From Dehalococcoidia bacterium (GTDB taxonomy: Bacteria > Chloroflexota > Dehalococcoidia > Tepidiformales > Tepidiformaceae): a stretch of DNA of 64,000 bases. Under the pieces are notes generated by a model. The model was not told the origin of the DNA and searched no databases. It saw only the letters and a list, made by a program, of their open reading frames with translations. Below, in pieces: positions 62,901-64,000 of this stretch; position 1 is the first letter of the stretch, and each line of letters starts with the position of its first letter. Where the stretch lies: assembly GCA_020432045.1 (NCBI GenBank), contig JAGQHB010000060.1, positions 22,271-86,270 on the forward strand. Direction: 5' to 3'. The position numbers and the translations under genes are program-made.

Positions 62901-63283
62901 CGCACCCGATGGCGCTTGTGCGCCCGATGTTGAACGAAGGGGTAATCACAACGAGGCACCTTGGCGGGCCTGGAAATCCGAACCGGCTGCCACAGGGGGC
63001 ACGCGTAGAGATCGCGGGGATGATTGTCACGCGGCAGCGGCCACAGACAGCGAGCGGGGTGATGTTCATGCTGCTGGAGGACGAGTTCGGGCTGGCGAAC
63101 ATCGTGGTGTATACGCCGGTGCAGGAACGGCAGCGGGAGCTGGTTCGGGGTACGCCGTTCGTTGTTATCCGGGGAACGATCGACAACGAGAAGAGCGGTT
63201 TCCCGAACGTAATCGCAGAAAAGTTCTGGAGATGCCCGTTGCCGGGGATGATCGAAGCGCCGGCGGGCCACAACTGGGGCTAG
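59939..63283 (+). CDS. dnaE2: error-prone DNA polymerase III alpha subunit, DnaE2/ImuC
   Basis: A 1114-residue C-family polymerase of the DnaE2 type. The N-terminal PHP domain shows AELHAHTCWSM and ITDHDNLYG. The palm carries GRGRGSSVSS (363-372), PDIDIDF (404-410, catalytic D405 and D407) and VKIDFLALG with the third Asp D559. FPKSHAVAFALLAYES and a C-terminal OB fold (VEIAGMIVTRQRP) follow. It carries out mutagenic translesion synthesis, usually with ImuA/ImuB, neither of which is visible here. Start ATG 59939 lacks a ribosome site; ATG 59921 inside the LexA box could be a leaderless start. Four bases overlap the next, convergent gene. Confidence 0.94.
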   Translation: MMLFAELHAHTCWSMREGASSSDEMVDRALSLGYAAMAITDHDNLYGAMEYARAARERGLKPITGCELTVDGEGGARSHLTVLAETVEGYRNLCRLLSQAYRTYGKDEPRIEEGWLFERNEGLIVLSGCGAGAIPRLLRTEERRRAAVLAGTYRDVFADRFYVELQHHDVYGDRLRVAALARLADESGIPVVATNNAHYHVRERHRLNDALVAIRHRRTLDSSHELRRPNSEFFLKHPRAMATRFAANPSAITNTIAIAERCTFDLTTDLPYRLPDYPVPDGATLNSVLRGICERAFQRKYGMPGAMRDDARERLERELMLVEKHGLAGFFLVYWDIMELVGEIAHELHGRPKNLPPDERPVGRGRGSSVSSIVCYLIGLSHIDPVQNNLYLERFLNDELHSLPDIDIDFPRDIRDELLQRIYDRYGPEHAAIVAAFPTYRFKNAVLDFGKVLGLPQPVLAKLNKLGGHFANATDVADEMALIPELKPLMGAPIWRDLVALCNAASGFPRHIGQHVGGVVISAEPLSSVVPVEPARMAGRYVCQWDKDSVDDARFVKIDFLALGMLSAVDDCLGIVEEERGVRVDLGRIPHDSEEIYASIAAGDTMGVFQIESRAQIQTLPFTQPRNLDDLAVQVAIIRPGPIMAGAFHPYMDYRRKLTAGEPIEIDYGHPQLGPLLAPYLAESLGHVLYQDQVIQISCAVAGFTPGQADRLRRAMSRKRSAEAMQALAEEFFSGAAQNGVCREAAEIAFEKMAAFAAFGFPKSHAVAFALLAYESTWLRYYYPAAYYSALFNAQPMGFYSVEVLCGDAGRHGIEVRMPAINRSRAMAWPEDDGIRLGIAHVSGIGGGWTEKRAIRSAARVARKAGQEPSLSITRAEQIVEERERNGPYRSLYDLLLRTRLGEREGEALIRAGALDEFGLPRRELLWQLGLMVRGYDVMQPRKAGRGKAGYQAALPLPTAADMVALPALAPWHELAWDYEALGTSERPHPMALVRPMLNEGVITTRHLGGPGNPNRLPQGARVEIAGMIVTRQRPQTASGVMFMLLEDEFGLANIVVYTPVQERQRELVRGTPFVVIRGTIDNEKSGFPNVIAEKFWRCPLPGMIEAPAGHNWG

Positions 63284-63807
63284 GGATTCGTTTCGTACGA
63301 GACGGAAACGCGGACGGTCTGAGAACGGCCGGATCCACTTCGCATTGCGTGGACACCGCGAATCACGGCGCTGCCAAGGTCCGAATCGGTTGTCACATGA
63401 CGCTGCAGCGCCAGGCCGGCCCGCCCGGCGAGTGCCGCGGCGAGCATCGCCACAGCGAGCGCGGCCGGCCAATCGGACCGGGGTTTACGGCTACCGGCAG
63501 CGAGAGCTGCAGCACCCGCCAGTATGCCCGTGACTGCGATATTGGTACCGCAAAGGTGGGTGATCGCAAGGTGGCGTTCACCGGCGCGGAGACGGACGAG
63601 TGCTTCGGCTGCCGCGGATTCGACCTCCTCGACGGAGAACGGGCCACGAACGAAGAATCCACGATGGTCGCTGCGGGCGACGACCGGGAGGACACGGCCG
63701 CGCCTCTTGAAGAGGATGGCGATGGTGGCATGCTCGAGGGCATGGTTCCGGCGGGTCGCGCTCCAAACGGGGATACGCACTAGTCGTTCGGTTCCGAGCT
63801 GATCCAT
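63280..63807 (-). CDS. DUF6391-like membrane protein
   Basis: A 175-residue protein with the conserved RRNHALEHATIAIL near the N-terminus, RGFFVRGPFSVEEVESAA, then a Cys-containing TNIAVTGILAGAAALAAG helix and a second helix (PAALAVAMLAAALAG). The HALEHATI motif with its two His and Glu marks DUF6391 proteins, of unknown function but possibly metal-binding membrane proteins. ATG at 63807 lies inside the upstream partial gene (28-base overlap). Confidence 0.75.
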   Translation of the reverse strand: MDQLGTERLVRIPVWSATRRNHALEHATIAILFKRRGRVLPVVARSDHRGFFVRGPFSVEEVESAAAEALVRLRAGERHLAITHLCGTNIAVTGILAGAAALAAGSRKPRSDWPAALAVAMLAAALAGRAGLALQRHVTTDSDLGSAVIRGVHAMRSGSGRSQTVRVSVSYETNP

Positions 63808-64000
63808 GGCAGGAAAAGCTGGAACGGCCGGGCAGCTACGACCGTGCCATCCAGCGTGACCTTCAGCTCGATCGGCTCGCCACCGAGGAGCGGCTCGATC
63901 CAGATAGACGCTTCACCGCCACCTGCTGGCACCAGGGACGGCTGCACAGCGATGAGGAGCTGGCTGGCTTTGCCTTTGACCGCAATCCTGGTTCGGGGAG
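63780..64000 (-). CDS. hypothetical protein, C-terminal fragment
   Basis: The last 73 residues of a gene entering from the right edge, ending at TAG (63780-63782). The visible part is beta-rich (SQLLIAVQPSLVPAGGGEAS, IELKVTLDGTVV, ARPFQLFLPWISSE), as in an Ig-like or carbohydrate-binding module. Family cannot be assigned from the fragment. Overlaps the DUF6391-like start. Confidence 0.6.
   Translation of the reverse strand, partial: PRTRIAVKGKASQLLIAVQPSLVPAGGGEASIWIEPLLGGEPIELKVTLDGTVVAARPFQLFLPWISSEPND

Overview
The window is a dense, high-GC bacterial chromosome segment with no rRNA, insertion sequence, phage, CRISPR array or replication origin that I could recognise. Gene content fits a free-living member of the Chloroflexota, possibly a Dehalococcoidia/Tepidiforma-like lineage. 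That placement is an inference from several LLM-class flavin/F420 oxidoreductases, a CaiB/BaiF CoA transferase, a fused-alpha 2-oxoacid:ferredoxin oxidoreductase, an acyl-CoA mutase large subunit and a GAAC-N4-GTTC LexA box. Genes lie a few bases apart or overlap by ATGA or TAATG junctions. GTG and TTG starts are common.

Layout. 1-3652: yajQ, an alpha-alpha toroid (terpene-cyclase-fold) protein and an LLM oxidoreductase run leftward, with an MFS exporter running rightward. 3715-5379: acyl-CoA mutase large subunit. 5395-10968 (minus): a tightly overlapping moxR-DUF58-BatD-BatA-BatB/C operon. 11049-13124: a PHP protein, an ECF-like sigma factor coupled to a cupin anti-sigma factor, and a small Cys-pair protein. 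13161-18991: CoA transferase, nucleotidyltransferase, UbiB-family kinase, DUF1786 protein and a phosphodiester glycosidase. 19024-23127: D,D-carboxypeptidase, two coupled alpha/beta hydrolases, a DinB protein and a second PHP protein. 23137-27182: a LysR regulator and korAB. 27183-27850 is an unexplained hairpin-rich gap.

27851-31798: HD-type phosphohydrolase, cytidylate-kinase-like protein, lipoprotein and hydrolase. 31850-36959 (minus): an ArsR-SRPBCC fusion with its operator, membrane proteins, ilvE, a lipoprotein and two unknown genes that follow def-eno (to 38852). 38943-41404: a palindrome followed by nadBC. 41430-43102: 5'-3' exonuclease and a membrane-anchored protein that seems to lack a normal start codon. 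43198-48993: an LLM oxidoreductase overlapping a second toroid gene, then dxr, rseP, a small membrane protein and a sugar isomerase. 49048-49124: tRNA-Val. 49166-52874: orphan nucleotidyltransferase, LLM oxidoreductase plus hydrolase, DinB and SnoaL-like proteins. 53073-57786: ribF, tyrS, sixA and Ppx/GppA. 57942-64000: small secreted protein, Tag-like glycosylase, anchored surface protein, dnaE2 behind a LexA box, DUF6391 protein and a partial gene.

How the genes work together. Central metabolism is represented by eno, korAB, NAD synthesis (nadBC), FAD synthesis (ribF), branched-chain aminotransfer (ilvE) and MEP isoprenoid synthesis (dxr). Envelope functions include rseP, the M15 peptidase, the Bat/MoxR system and several lipoproteins. 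The strongest lead for something undescribed is the toroid family. It occurs twice in the window, and both copies are next to an LLM oxidoreductase. One copy also sits directly upstream of dxr.
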